Below are positions 50,486-59,103 of a DNA stretch of 64,000 nucleotides, in pieces. Positions within the stretch are counted from its first letter, which is position 1, and each line of letters begins with the position of its first letter. The position numbers and the translations under genes are program-made. Below the pieces are notes generated by a model, which made no database searches, was not told where the DNA came from, and worked only from the letters and a program-made list of their open reading frames with translations. Source of the DNA: Polyangiaceae bacterium (GTDB taxonomy: Bacteria > Myxococcota_A > Polyangia > Polyangiales > Polyangiaceae); the NCBI GenBank assembly GCA_020633235.1, contig JACKEA010000001.1:1240001-1304000 (forward strand), read 5' to 3'.

Positions 50486-51453
50486 TGCTTCTTCCGAATG
50501 CCGAAGACACTGAGCAGCGGGATGCCCTCGCCGTCGGCCGTCTCGATGCTGTTGCCGTCGCTGGAGACGGTGCCGGCGCTGACCTTGCCCCAGCCACCGT
50601 AGGGCGCCCAGTCCTCCTCGGTGTTCACTCCGTGCACCCAGAACTCCACCTCCGTGCCGGCGACCCAGCCCGGGCTGTTCGGCACCGTGAGCTTGGCGTT
50701 GGGACAGAAGTGGGTGTCCACCGGAGTGGTGGCCACCAGCATCTCGAAGCCGAGGGTCGCGTCCACGGCTTCCGGTGCCTTGGCCGTCGGGATCTCGACG
50801 GCGCGGAACTGCTTCTCTTCCGCCGTGATGTAGTCCGGCTCGAGCTTGATCTTGGCGCCCGCGGGGATGCTCACGGTCACGCCGCTGTTCGAAGCATCGG
50901 AACCGGCGCTGAGGTCGGCGCCGCTGCCCATGGCCGGGAACTTCGCGGTGGTTTGCGTGCCGACATCGAAGACCGATTGGCCCGAGGGCAAGAGCAGCGC
51001 GAACTTGGCGTAGTTGAGGCCGAGGCCGTACTTGAACGCCGGCTTGTCGATCGCCTGCCCCGGCAGGATGCCGGGGGTGCAAATGCTCGTGGCCTTGTCG
51101 CAAGTGACCACGGTGCCCTGCGTGTCCGTGCTGCCGAAGATGCAGATGTCGGTGCCGCACACGGTGGTGACGGTGTCCCCGGCGGGATTGCCATCCAGGT
51201 CCGTGACCTTGCCGTTGAGCGAGTCCACCTGCATCGGCGCGGGGGTCTCTTTGTAGCCGGGGCCCGTGGCGCACTGGGGCGTGGCGCCGCCGGCGCCGCC
51301 GCCGGCCTGGCCGCCGGAGCCCGCGGCCCCACCGGTTCCTCCGCTGCCGCCCGTGGCGCCGCCGCCACCGCTGCCGCCAGCGCCGTCGTCCCCACCGCCG
51401 CAACCAGCGAGTGCCAGCGCGAAAACCAAAGATGTCGTACGAAGCCAGGCCAT
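50482..51453 (-). CDS. Gly-rich lipoprotein, first gene of the barrel operon
   Basis: This is a 323-residue lipoprotein (signal ending LAGCGG) with a Gly-rich linker of about 35 residues. A domain with carboxypeptidase-regulatory-like or Ig-like strands follows (GKVTDLDGNPAGDTVTTVCGTDICIFGSTDTQGTVV), then a beta-rich region. Cys pairs (CGTDIC, CDKATSIC) suggest disulfides. It may be a surface binding component handing substrate to the barrel at 47933. The family is not recognised. Confidence 0.75.
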   Translation of the reverse strand: MAWLRTTSLVFALALAGCGGGDDGAGGSGGGGATGGSGGTGGAAGSGGQAGGGAGGATPQCATGPGYKETPAPMQVDSLNGKVTDLDGNPAGDTVTTVCGTDICIFGSTDTQGTVVTCDKATSICTPGILPGQAIDKPAFKYGLGLNYAKFALLLPSGQSVFDVGTQTTAKFPAMGSGADLSAGSDASNSGVTVSIPAGAKIKLEPDYITAEEKQFRAVEIPTAKAPEAVDATLGFEMLVATTPVDTHFCPNAKLTVPNSPGWVAGTEVEFWVHGVNTEEDWAPYGGWGKVSAGTVSSDGNSIETADGEGIPLLSVFGIRKKQ

Positions 51454-51600
51454 CGTCGTCTCCCGTCCTTTGGGGATACTTACCCGCCAAGGGCGGCGTA
51501 TTCCAGCTACGGTGAGGCGAGCAAGCGGTTTCAGCCTATTTTCGCCGAGTGGCCGCGGGGGTGGTCGGGGCGTACCCTGTACTGTGCACGGTGGGCCGCG

Positions 51601-52179
51601 ATGAGTGGGGTTTCCGGTAAAGCCCGGGTTCAGGCGAAGACGGTGCGGATGCGAGACGCGTTCGTGGAAGAGCGCTTTGGGATTGCGGCGCGCCAGCGCT
51701 ATCGCTCCCAGGCGACGTCAGCGCTCCGGGAGCTGTTGTCGTCGACTGCAGAGCCGCCCGGTGGCTGGGTGGACTTCGACCTCTTCATCGAGGCCAACGT
51801 GCTCGCGGATCGCTTGTTCGGGCAGGGGGACCTGCGGCTCGTGTGGGACATGGGCCGCTTCGCTGCGACGCACAACATGGGCGTGTGGCGTGGCCTGGTG
51901 ATGCGTCACATGCGGCCGTCCACGTTCCTGGGCATCGCTTCCGGGCTGTGGGGCTCGCACTACGACGGCGGCAAGCTCCGCACGCGAACCGTCGGCGACG
52001 GTATCCTCATCAACATCGCCGACTTCCCATCGCCGCACCGCGCCCACTGTCTGGCCATCGCCGGCTGGGTGCAGGGCTCCTTGGAGGTCGGCCCGCGGAC
52101 GAACGTCGTGGTGGAGGAGCAATCCTGCCGCGCGCTGGGAGCGCCCGAGTGCGCGTTCCGAATCGCGTGGCAGGACTGA
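51601..52179 (+). CDS. DUF2378 (TIGR02265) family protein
   Basis: This is a 192-residue cytosolic protein of the large myxobacterial DUF2378 family. Landmarks are RDAFVEERFG, VDFDLFIEANVLADRLFGQGD, AATHNMGVWRG and the C-terminal CRALGAPECAFRIAW, which recalls V4R/HNOB-type sensor ends with two Cys. The function is unknown; a small-molecule or haem sensor is possible. ATG 51601 gives the standard family length; the frame is open much further up, antisense to the lipoprotein gene. Confidence 0.8.
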   Translation: MSGVSGKARVQAKTVRMRDAFVEERFGIAARQRYRSQATSALRELLSSTAEPPGGWVDFDLFIEANVLADRLFGQGDLRLVWDMGRFAATHNMGVWRGLVMRHMRPSTFLGIASGLWGSHYDGGKLRTRTVGDGILINIADFPSPHRAHCLAIAGWVQGSLEVGPRTNVVVEEQSCRALGAPECAFRIAWQD

Positions 52180-52259
52180 TCAGAACATCACGCCACCTGT
52201 TGTCCGAACCTGGCACTAGCAGTTGATAGGCACTCCGGGTGCCGACCAACCCATCCACA

Positions 52260-53192
52260 CTATTGACTCTGATTGTAGTAGTAGCACTCTGCCGTGGCCT
52301 TCGGTGCCGTGTAGCTGGGGTCTGTCGATGTGGTGCGCAGGTGCCAGTAGTAGTCGCCTTGAGGGGCATCGTACTCTGGGGAGATCCACACTTTCCGTTC
52401 TGCGCTGCTCTGCTCACGGTCAATCAACGGGCCAAGCGAGTGGAAGTAGCAGATGCCGTCAGTGGTACGGATCATCTGTCTGTTGTACGAGCCCTCATAG
52501 ACGCTGAAGAATCCCGACACCTTTCGAACGTGTCCACCGCCAGGAATACCGACGAAGAACGAATATGCTTGGGTCTTTGTGCCGGCCGATGCCCAAACCC
52601 GCGTCGGCGTCGTCCGAGTCAAGTACTGAGCAAAGACATCCTTGTTGGCGTTGAAGTCGGTGGCGGCAGTGAACCCTTGTACGATCGTTGCGGCATCACC
52701 CCACCATGCGTTGGTGTAGATCGACGTTCCACTGTTGGTGGCGTCTGTGACGAAGGCAGTGGACAGCCAGTTCACGTCGCTAGCGCCGCCGTTGCTTGAA
52801 AAGCAGCAGCGCTTCACGCAGGACATGGATCCCTTCCCTATCAAGAACCAGTACTTCAGGGTGAAGTTGATCCAGCCAACTTCAGTGTGGGGGCCTCGCT
52901 CAGGGCTGTCCCTCGAGGCCACCGTCGATGCCCAACAAAGATAGTCGTCCGGGTTGGGCCCGATGATGAATCCGTCGTTGTTTGAGCTACTGTACGTCAG
53001 AACGTGCGAGTAGTCGCAGTTCGTGGCCGGAGAGCATGTGGTCAACTCCGCCTGCGATTTCGAAAGCACCTCGCCCGCGGTTGCCCCGCCGTTCCCCTCA
53101 TCTGGTTCACGCGGTTCCGCCCCCCCGCAACCGGCAATGAACCAAGTAGCGGTCGTCATGCACGCAATGAGAGCCATCGCCTTTTGCACCAT
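52260..53192 (-). CDS. Exported Cys protein, possibly papain-like
   Basis: This is a 310-residue lipoprotein (signal ending IAGCGG). The mature part has DDYLCWASTVAS and GGGHVRKVSGFF, which look like the Cys and His regions of papain-like (C39/AvrRpt2-type) peptidases, plus other Cys (CVKRCC). The catalytic call is tentative. AAGGAGGT lies six bases before the ATG. Codon use is less GC-rich than in its neighbours. It is divergent from a LuxR-type regulator with 23-base iterons between them, so it may be that regulator's target. Confidence 0.72.
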   Translation of the reverse strand: MVQKAMALIACMTTATWFIAGCGGAEPREPDEGNGGATAGEVLSKSQAELTTCSPATNCDYSHVLTYSSSNNDGFIIGPNPDDYLCWASTVASRDSPERGPHTEVGWINFTLKYWFLIGKGSMSCVKRCCFSSNGGASDVNWLSTAFVTDATNSGTSIYTNAWWGDAATIVQGFTAATDFNANKDVFAQYLTRTTPTRVWASAGTKTQAYSFFVGIPGGGHVRKVSGFFSVYEGSYNRQMIRTTDGICYFHSLGPLIDREQSSAERKVWISPEYDAPQGDYYWHLRTTSTDPSYTAPKATAECYYYNQSQ

Positions 53193-53250
53193 TCATCTAC
53201 CTCCTTCGCTGCGGATGGTAGCGGATCGGCAAATTGTGTCGCGTCGGCGT

Positions 53251-53320
53251 GTTGCGTACGCCTCTGCGATCAAGTTGCGCGGCTTCTGCACAAACTGTTG
53301 CGCTTGCCTCCGTGCGCAAC
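53251..53320. promoter_or_regulatory. GTTGCG iterons in the divergent promoter region
   Basis: GTTGCG occurs at 53251, 53274 and 53297, exactly 23 bases apart. The inverse CGCAAC at 53315-53320 ends 23 bases after the start of the third. Units 1 and 3 share GTTGCG-N3-GCCTC and the final CAA. They lie between the Cys protein gene and the regulator, so they are likely operator sites. Confidence 0.55.
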
Positions 53321-53353
53321 TCGCGTACAGTTCGGGCACGTGGGTGACTCGGG

Positions 53354-53926
53354 GTGGCCGACTCTATGAAGGTGCGACGTGTCCTCTGGGTCGGGGAGGT
53401 AGCGCCGCTTGCTTTGACGCGCGCTGCCATCGTCGAGAGGACAGGCGCCGAGTGCGATCCCCCAAGGGTAGCGGAGTTCGACTTCCTGATGGTCTACGTC
53501 AACAACGAGACGACTGCGGCAGTTGCACCATGGGTTCGCGCAGCACGCGAGGGCGGAATTCCGGCAGTGGTCTGCGCGCCGGGTGTGCAGGACACGCCCA
53601 TCCTGCTGGACGCATCCACCCATGTCGTCGTCGTGGATCCTCATGCTTTCCTTGGGGTAACCGAAGAGCTCCCTGCTGAGTTTCTGCGCGAGTTGGCTCT
53701 CAGCGAGCGGGAGGAGCAGGTGCTGCGCCTAGCCTTGGTTGACCTCGGCGATCGCGCTATTGCTGCGAAACTCGGCTGCGCCCACGGCACCGTGCGCACG
53801 TATTGGTCGCGGATTCAGCGCAAAGCGCATCAGAACTCTCGCAGTGGTGTACTGGCTCTGATCGCACGAATGGCGCTACGACGCCTGGTTGTTCGACCTG
53901 ACGTTGCCCGGATTGAGCGAACTTGA
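53354..53926 (+). CDS. LuxR-type regulator with pseudo-receiver
   Basis: This is a 190-residue protein. The N-terminal half (VRRVLWVGEVAPLAL ... VAEFDFLMVYVNN ... GIPAVVCAPG) has the alpha/beta order of a receiver domain but lacks the phospho-acceptor Asp pocket. The C-terminal half (LSEREEQVLRLALVDLGDRAIAAKLGCAHGTVRTYWSRIQRKA) is a GerE/LuxR helix-turn-helix. It probably binds the GTTGCG iterons in front of it. MKV at 53366 is an alternative start. The stop is three bases from the converging barrel gene. Confidence 0.78.
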   Translation: MADSMKVRRVLWVGEVAPLALTRAAIVERTGAECDPPRVAEFDFLMVYVNNETTAAVAPWVRAAREGGIPAVVCAPGVQDTPILLDASTHVVVVDPHAFLGVTEELPAEFLRELALSEREEQVLRLALVDLGDRAIAAKLGCAHGTVRTYWSRIQRKAHQNSRSGVLALIARMALRRLVVRPDVARIERT

Positions 53927-53929
53927 GCG

Positions 53930-56170
53930 TCAGAACATCACGCCGAGGTACCAGCGGAGGATCTGGGCGGTGCTCAGGTCCGAAGTGCCCGCACCAAAGT
54001 CGTTGTCCAGCCGGTCGGCTTGAGTCGACTGATAACCCAGGCCGCCCAAGGGGAACAGCACACCCCACTGCAGCATGGTGTAGAAACCGCCCATCTTGTC
54101 CGGATCGTCGTTGAGGGCGCCGTCCTTGGACTGGAAATAGAGCGAGAGGTCCAGCTCCACGCCCAGGTCACGCTTGTGGCCCGGGGTCTGCACGAACTGA
54201 CTGGCGCGGGTCCAGATGGCCGCGAAGCCGCCACCGAAACGCTGGCCATTCGGATTGCGCACGAAGTCGTACTCCACGCTGGGGCGGAAATAGTACGTGC
54301 CCTGGATCCGCGTGAGCAGGTTGCGGTTCAGGATCAGGTCGACCTTGTAGTTCGGATTGAACCGGAAGGTGGAGAAGGTGTTGTCACCTGCCTGCGGTTG
54401 TAGCGCGTTGCCTGGGCTCAGGTTGTTGGTCGTTCCGCCGGTGACGGCCTCCGCATCACCCGAGGCCCAGCCGTGCATGAACTCCAAGCGGAGGCGGTCT
54501 TCCACCAGCTTTTGCTCGAGCTCGAGGGCGTAGCCGTACTGGCGAAGTTTCCAGCCGTTCTCGCCTTCGATGGTGTTCACGTAGTTCGACCCTATCGCCA
54601 GCGTGTTTTCGATCGAGCCTTGAATGGTGACGAACTCCGCCTCGAAGCGGAACTTCTTGTACAGTAGCTGGAGCCACAAGTCTGGGATCCATGCCTGGGC
54701 GCCGCGGCGGACGTATCCCTGCTGCACGTCTGCCGTCGTACAACCCAGAGTTGCCGCTCCGGCCTTGCATGCCCCACTGAGGTCGTTGGCCAACAGCTGT
54801 TTGCGATACACGACGTATGCACCGCCATTGAGCACGACGTTGCCCTTGGCCAGGCTCAGCTTGGTGAGCTCGGGGTCCTTGCGGCGCACGACGACGAACA
54901 CGTACTGGTTCACGTCGTCGAGCTGCGACAAGTCGTACGGTTGCCCTTGCGGCTGCGTGCGGCTCTGGCTGGTCGCTCCCTCGTTGGCAAAGTCCCAGGC
55001 ACCGGCAAAGTACAAGTCCAAGGACTTGATGCCGGTGACGAACATGATGCGATCTGCGGTGGTCTGGTAGTCGTCGTCGTAGCCGTCCCCCGCGTTGGCC
55101 AAGATGCCGAGACCCCAGTGGCTGGGCATACGACCAAAGCGCAGTTGGCCGACCGGCGTCAGGTACTCCGCCCACACGCGCTTGACGCGGATGCTGTCGC
55201 GGAAGCTGTTGCTTCCGTTGCTGGGAGGTTCTTGAGTGGTGTCGAATGCCCCCAGCGGCGTGTAGCCCGCGCGCTTCACTACTTGGTAGCCGCCGTCCTG
55301 ATCGGGCGTGTTGGCGTACCCTTCTGGCGTGGAGCCCAAGACCAGATTGTCCAGAAGATCGATCTGGCTCATGACGCGCAGGTTGTCCGAGATGTGCAGC
55401 TCCGGGTTCAGCCGGAAGCGCATGTTGGCGCCGGCTTGCGTCTTGTCCTTGCAGGAGTACAGCCCTTCGGCGGGGTCGGTGCTGTCATTGACCCCGGACT
55501 GCTTCCCCGTACACAACGCGGGTCCGTACGTCCCGGTTGGCCCGATGTAGCGGTTGTCTGCAGGAATGGGCCAGATCGCGGTTCCCGGTGCGTCCACCCG
55601 CCCCAGCGAGAAATTGTGGAACAGCTCCGCGCGCAGGCGGTAGTAGCCGTGGATCTCGAAGATGGGGCGTGCGTGGGACCACCAGTCCTCGGCGTACACT
55701 CGATCCTTGTCGTCCTTCTTGGCTTCCTCGGGACGCTTCTCACCCTGCTCTTCCAGGGCCTGCGAATCGCTGCCGGGCTTGGGCCACGTGGGCAGCGGCT
55801 GGAAGCCGGGCATCGTGGGCGTACCCGTCGCCGTGGGCGCGGTGCCCGCACGGGGACGAGTGGGCGGCTCTTCCGGCGGCGGCTCCGTGGGCTCGTCCGT
55901 GGGCTCGGCGCCGGGCTCGTCCGTGGGCTCGTCCGTCGTGTCTTCTTCGTCGGGCTGCGCCGCAGGCGGCTTGGCCGCCGGAGGCTTGGCTGCCGGAGGC
56001 TTGGCTGCCGGAGGTTTCGCCGCCGGCGGCTTGGCCGCGGGCTTGTCCCCTGCCGGCTTCTCGGCGGGCGCTTTGGCAGCCGGCGGCTTGGCCGGTGCGG
56101 GTTGGGCCTGTGCAGTGGCCGCGAGCAGCACGACGCCCACAGCGACCACGATCGGAGATTTCGTTTTCAT
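53930..56170 (-). CDS. TIGR04551-like outer-membrane barrel with Pro/Ala/Lys-rich N-terminus
   Basis: This is a 746-residue protein. A signal peptide (MKTKSPIVVAVGVVLLAATA) is followed by six KPPAA-type repeats (about residues 45-75), an acidic Glu/Pro/Thr stretch and then a large beta-barrel rich in Tyr, Phe and Trp (EIHGYYRLRAELFHNF, RFGRMPSHWGLGILANAGDGYDDDYQTTADR). It ends in YLGVMF with an aromatic C-terminal residue, as barrels do. It fits the TIGR04551 family of myxobacteria. The Pro-rich part may span the periplasm. No partner gene is adjacent. Confidence 0.83.
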   Translation of the reverse strand: MKTKSPIVVAVGVVLLAATAQAQPAPAKPPAAKAPAEKPAGDKPAAKPPAAKPPAAKPPAAKPPAAKPPAAQPDEEDTTDEPTDEPGAEPTDEPTEPPPEEPPTRPRAGTAPTATGTPTMPGFQPLPTWPKPGSDSQALEEQGEKRPEEAKKDDKDRVYAEDWWSHARPIFEIHGYYRLRAELFHNFSLGRVDAPGTAIWPIPADNRYIGPTGTYGPALCTGKQSGVNDSTDPAEGLYSCKDKTQAGANMRFRLNPELHISDNLRVMSQIDLLDNLVLGSTPEGYANTPDQDGGYQVVKRAGYTPLGAFDTTQEPPSNGSNSFRDSIRVKRVWAEYLTPVGQLRFGRMPSHWGLGILANAGDGYDDDYQTTADRIMFVTGIKSLDLYFAGAWDFANEGATSQSRTQPQGQPYDLSQLDDVNQYVFVVVRRKDPELTKLSLAKGNVVLNGGAYVVYRKQLLANDLSGACKAGAATLGCTTADVQQGYVRRGAQAWIPDLWLQLLYKKFRFEAEFVTIQGSIENTLAIGSNYVNTIEGENGWKLRQYGYALELEQKLVEDRLRLEFMHGWASGDAEAVTGGTTNNLSPGNALQPQAGDNTFSTFRFNPNYKVDLILNRNLLTRIQGTYYFRPSVEYDFVRNPNGQRFGGGFAAIWTRASQFVQTPGHKRDLGVELDLSLYFQSKDGALNDDPDKMGGFYTMLQWGVLFPLGGLGYQSTQADRLDNDFGAGTSDLSTAQILRWYLGVMF
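55970..56048. repeat. 15-base tandem repeat encoding KPPAA units
   Basis: Imperfect 15-base units (such as GGAGGCTTGGCTGCC) in the barrel gene encode repeated KPPAA pentapeptides. They are a coding repeat, prone to copy-number change. Confidence 0.75.
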
Positions 56171-56262
56171 GCGCCCCGGGGCTCCGCAAATAAAGCTGGC
56201 CGCTTGTCTCGCATGCGGTGCGGAACACTGTCAACGACGGTGTTCCGCAGGCTTCCGGCCGG

Positions 56263-57441
56263 TCAGCCGCGGTAAGCCTGCATCACCGCTGTGCGCAGCT
56301 TTTCGGCCTTTTCTTCAGGCACGGCCTCTGCAGTGGCCGCCGCCGCAGAGGCGGGCAATCCGAGCTGAGAGATAGCCCGCGCGTTCTCCGCCAGCCGCTG
56401 CTGGGCGTCCCAGCCCTCGGTCTCGGGCAGGTTCAGCGCGTTGCGAAATGCCTCGCCCAGGTCGATGGCGGACGCGTAGCGGTGCATGGGGTCCTTGGCC
56501 AGCGCCCGGGCGAAGAGCAAATCGAGCACCGCCGGGGACTGAGGCACCACGCTGGTGATCGGCGCCGGCGTGTCCTCCACCTGGCTGGTGCGCACCATGA
56601 TCTCGTTCTTGGTGGGGGAGTCGAAGGGCGTCACTCCGGTGAGCATCTCGTAGAGCACGATGGCTGCGCTGTAGAGGTCCGTGCGCGCATCCAGATGGCG
56701 GCCGAGCACCTGCTCCGGCGCCATGTACGCGCCGGTGCCGGGAGCCATGCCGCCGGTGTTCCGCGCTTCGTCGGCCGGCAGGCGCGCGATGCCGAAGTCC
56801 GTCAGCTTCACCACGCCGTCCGTGCGCACCAGCACGTTGCTGGGCTTCACGTCGCGATGGATGATCCCGAGCGAGTGGATTGCCGCCAGCGCGCCGAGCA
56901 GCTGTGAGAAGTAGTGCCATGCACGCATGAACGGCATGCAGGGCAGGCCGCCGGCGCGGGCCCTGGCAATGTGGCGCTCGATGATCTCGTTCAGCGGCTG
57001 TCCTTCCACGAGCTCGATGACGATGGCGAGATGCCCCGCCTCCTGCCACAGCGAGAAGAAGTGAACGATGTTGGGGTGGGACAGCCGCCCCAAGGCCGAG
57101 GCTTCTCCCATGAACAGCCGGCGCGCGCGCTCGCGGCTCTTGAGCAACGGGTGGAGTACCTTGACCGCTACGGGGTGCTCCGGCGTGCTCGCCTGGGGGC
57201 CGTCGGGGTTGTAGTACATCCACCCGCGGTACACGACGCCCATGCCCCCTTCGCCGATGCGGTCGCCCACGACCACTTTCGCCCAGGAGAGGTCGAGCTC
57301 GGAGCCCGGCTCGATGCGCGCCCCAGGCGTGGCCTTCGCCACGCGAGCGCCGCACATGGGGCAGAACTGAGCCACGTCTTCGATGACGTTCCGGCAGGAC
57401 CCGCAGACGGCCACGGCGGCAGGATAGCCGATTCGCCGCAC
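56263..57441 (-). CDS. Soluble Ser/Thr protein kinase with zinc ribbon
   Basis: This is a 392-residue kinase. The N-terminal zinc ribbon has Cys13-G-S-Cys16 and Cys27-P-M-Cys30. The kinase domain has GEGGMGVVYRG, VAVKVL, HRDVKPSN, DFG and GTGAYMAPEQ. No transmembrane helix is seen, so it is cytoplasmic. The zinc ribbon could respond to metal or redox state or serve as a docking site. GTG 57414 is an alternative start that would keep the ribbon. It is divergent from the TSP3-barrel gene. Confidence 0.9.
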   Translation of the reverse strand: MRRIGYPAAVAVCGSCRNVIEDVAQFCPMCGARVAKATPGARIEPGSELDLSWAKVVVGDRIGEGGMGVVYRGWMYYNPDGPQASTPEHPVAVKVLHPLLKSRERARRLFMGEASALGRLSHPNIVHFFSLWQEAGHLAIVIELVEGQPLNEIIERHIARARAGGLPCMPFMRAWHYFSQLLGALAAIHSLGIIHRDVKPSNVLVRTDGVVKLTDFGIARLPADEARNTGGMAPGTGAYMAPEQVLGRHLDARTDLYSAAIVLYEMLTGVTPFDSPTKNEIMVRTSQVEDTPAPITSVVPQSPAVLDLLFARALAKDPMHRYASAIDLGEAFRNALNLPETEGWDAQQRLAENARAISQLGLPASAAAATAEAVPEEKAEKLRTAVMQAYRG

Positions 57442-57550
57442 CGCCTGACAAACTCGGGCCGGACCTGCGGCCTGCTTGCAGAGGGCTTGCGGCCTGTGCG
57501 AGCCTTGGCTTTGCTCTGGTCGTGTAGCCCCAATCCGCGGAGAGCCGAGG

Positions 57551-59074
57551 ATGAGTCACTCCAAGTTGCCAATGCTCCCTTCGATGTCCTCGCCGAAACG
57601 TCGCCGAATCACCATGGTTACGGCGCTTTCGGCCGGTCTCCTCGTCTGGGCCGCCAGCGCGGCGGCCCAGGACGCGATCGACAACGAATTCACCGTCCAG
57701 CGTTTCGATCCGGCGCCCGGCCCTCGCAACTACTTCACCACCCGCGGGGTCCGCACGGACGGCAACATGGCGTGGAGCGGTGGCTTGGTCATCAACTACG
57801 CCTACAAGCCCTTCGTGGTGCGCAGCTGTCGCTCGGAGACGGACTGCGACGACCCGAACGCCAGCAATCCGGAGGACGTGCCCGTCGTCGAGAACATGAT
57901 CACGGGGGACTTCATGGGTTCGCTCACACCGATCCCCCGACTGCAGGTCAGCCTGCGCGTCCCGGTGACCTGGGTGAAAGGGCAGGGCCTCACGGACCGC
58001 GGCACCACGGACCCCAACGGCCTCAGCGCCGTCGGCATGGGGGACGCCCAGGTCGAGGGCAAGTATCGCCTGTACGGCAACTTGAGCGATCCCTTCGTCG
58101 TGGGTGCGGGGTTGTTCGCGACCGGACCGCTCGGCCACGCCACGGCCAAGGGCAACTTCATCGGTGACGCCACGCCGACGGTGGGCATCCGCGGAATCTT
58201 CGACGGCGACGCGGGGCCATTCTCCTTCGGCGGCAACCTGGCGGGCGTGTACCGCGGGGAGGGCCGCGTGGGCTCCACCACGCTGGGCCCGGAGTTCCGC
58301 TACGGCGTCGCCGCGGGCTTCCGCGTGAGCCCGGTGATCCGCATCGTGGCGGACGGCTTCGGCGCGACCAAGTTCAGCTCCAAGAACGGCACCAACACCT
58401 TGGAGGTCGACGGCGGCTTTCAGATCCTCCCGACGGACTCGTCGTTCGTGATCCTGGCGGGCGCGGGAACCGGCGTGATTCAGGGTGTGGGCGTGCCCGC
58501 GGTGCGCGGCTTCGCCGGGCTCATGTACGTTGCAGAACGCAGAGATCGCGATGGCGACGGCATCTACGATCAGGACGATCAGTGTCCGACGGAGGCGGAG
58601 GACAAGGACGGCGTCGAAGACAGCGACGGCTGTCCGGACCTCGACAACGACGGCGACACCATCCAAGACAGCGCCGACAAGTGCCCCACGGAGCCCGAAG
58701 ATCCCGACGGTTTCGAGGACACCGACGGCTGTCCCGACTTGGACAACGACAAGGACGGCATCAACGACGACCGTGATCGGTGTCCGGACAAGCCCGAGAC
58801 CAAGAACGGCTACAAGGACGACGACGGCTGCCCCGACGAGCCGGACAGCGACAACGACGGCGTGCCGGACTCCCGCGACAAGTGTCCGAACGAAGCCGAG
58901 GATACCGACGGCTACCAGGACACGGACGGCTGTCCGGATCCCGACAACGACGGCGATGGCATCTTGGACAACGACGACGAGTGCGTGGACCAGCCGGAGA
59001 CCAAGAACGGTTTCGAGGACGAAGACGGCTGTCCCGACGAAGCTCCGGCGGACAAGAACAAGAAGAAGAAGTAA
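57551..59074 (+). CDS. Outer-membrane barrel with thrombospondin type 3 repeats
   Basis: This is a 507-residue protein. A signal peptide (MVTALSAGLLVWAASAAAQ) follows a basic start. A beta-barrel region (about residues 45-330) is followed by five TSP3 calcium-binding repeats of about 33 residues (DRDGDGIYDQDDQCP ... DGCPD). The protein ends in a Lys run right after the last repeat; the OmpA-like domain that usually follows in this type is missing. ATG 57551 has GAGG immediately before it; MSSPKRRR (57584) is a possible start. Confidence 0.85.
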   Translation: MSHSKLPMLPSMSSPKRRRITMVTALSAGLLVWAASAAAQDAIDNEFTVQRFDPAPGPRNYFTTRGVRTDGNMAWSGGLVINYAYKPFVVRSCRSETDCDDPNASNPEDVPVVENMITGDFMGSLTPIPRLQVSLRVPVTWVKGQGLTDRGTTDPNGLSAVGMGDAQVEGKYRLYGNLSDPFVVGAGLFATGPLGHATAKGNFIGDATPTVGIRGIFDGDAGPFSFGGNLAGVYRGEGRVGSTTLGPEFRYGVAAGFRVSPVIRIVADGFGATKFSSKNGTNTLEVDGGFQILPTDSSFVILAGAGTGVIQGVGVPAVRGFAGLMYVAERRDRDGDGIYDQDDQCPTEAEDKDGVEDSDGCPDLDNDGDTIQDSADKCPTEPEDPDGFEDTDGCPDLDNDKDGINDDRDRCPDKPETKNGYKDDDGCPDEPDSDNDGVPDSRDKCPNEAEDTDGYQDTDGCPDPDNDGDGILDNDDECVDQPETKNGFEDEDGCPDEAPADKNKKKK

Positions 59075-59103
59075 GCTCCCGGCCCCTCAGGAGAAGAAAG
59101 TCG

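Noticed and set aside
52180..53353. Mobile element as a source of the lower-GC segment
   Set aside because: No transposase, integrase, direct repeats or attachment site is visible; only composition differs.
55970..56048. Pro/Ala/Lys repeat as a mobile or regulatory repeat
   Set aside because: It lies in frame in a large barrel gene and codes for KPPAA units.
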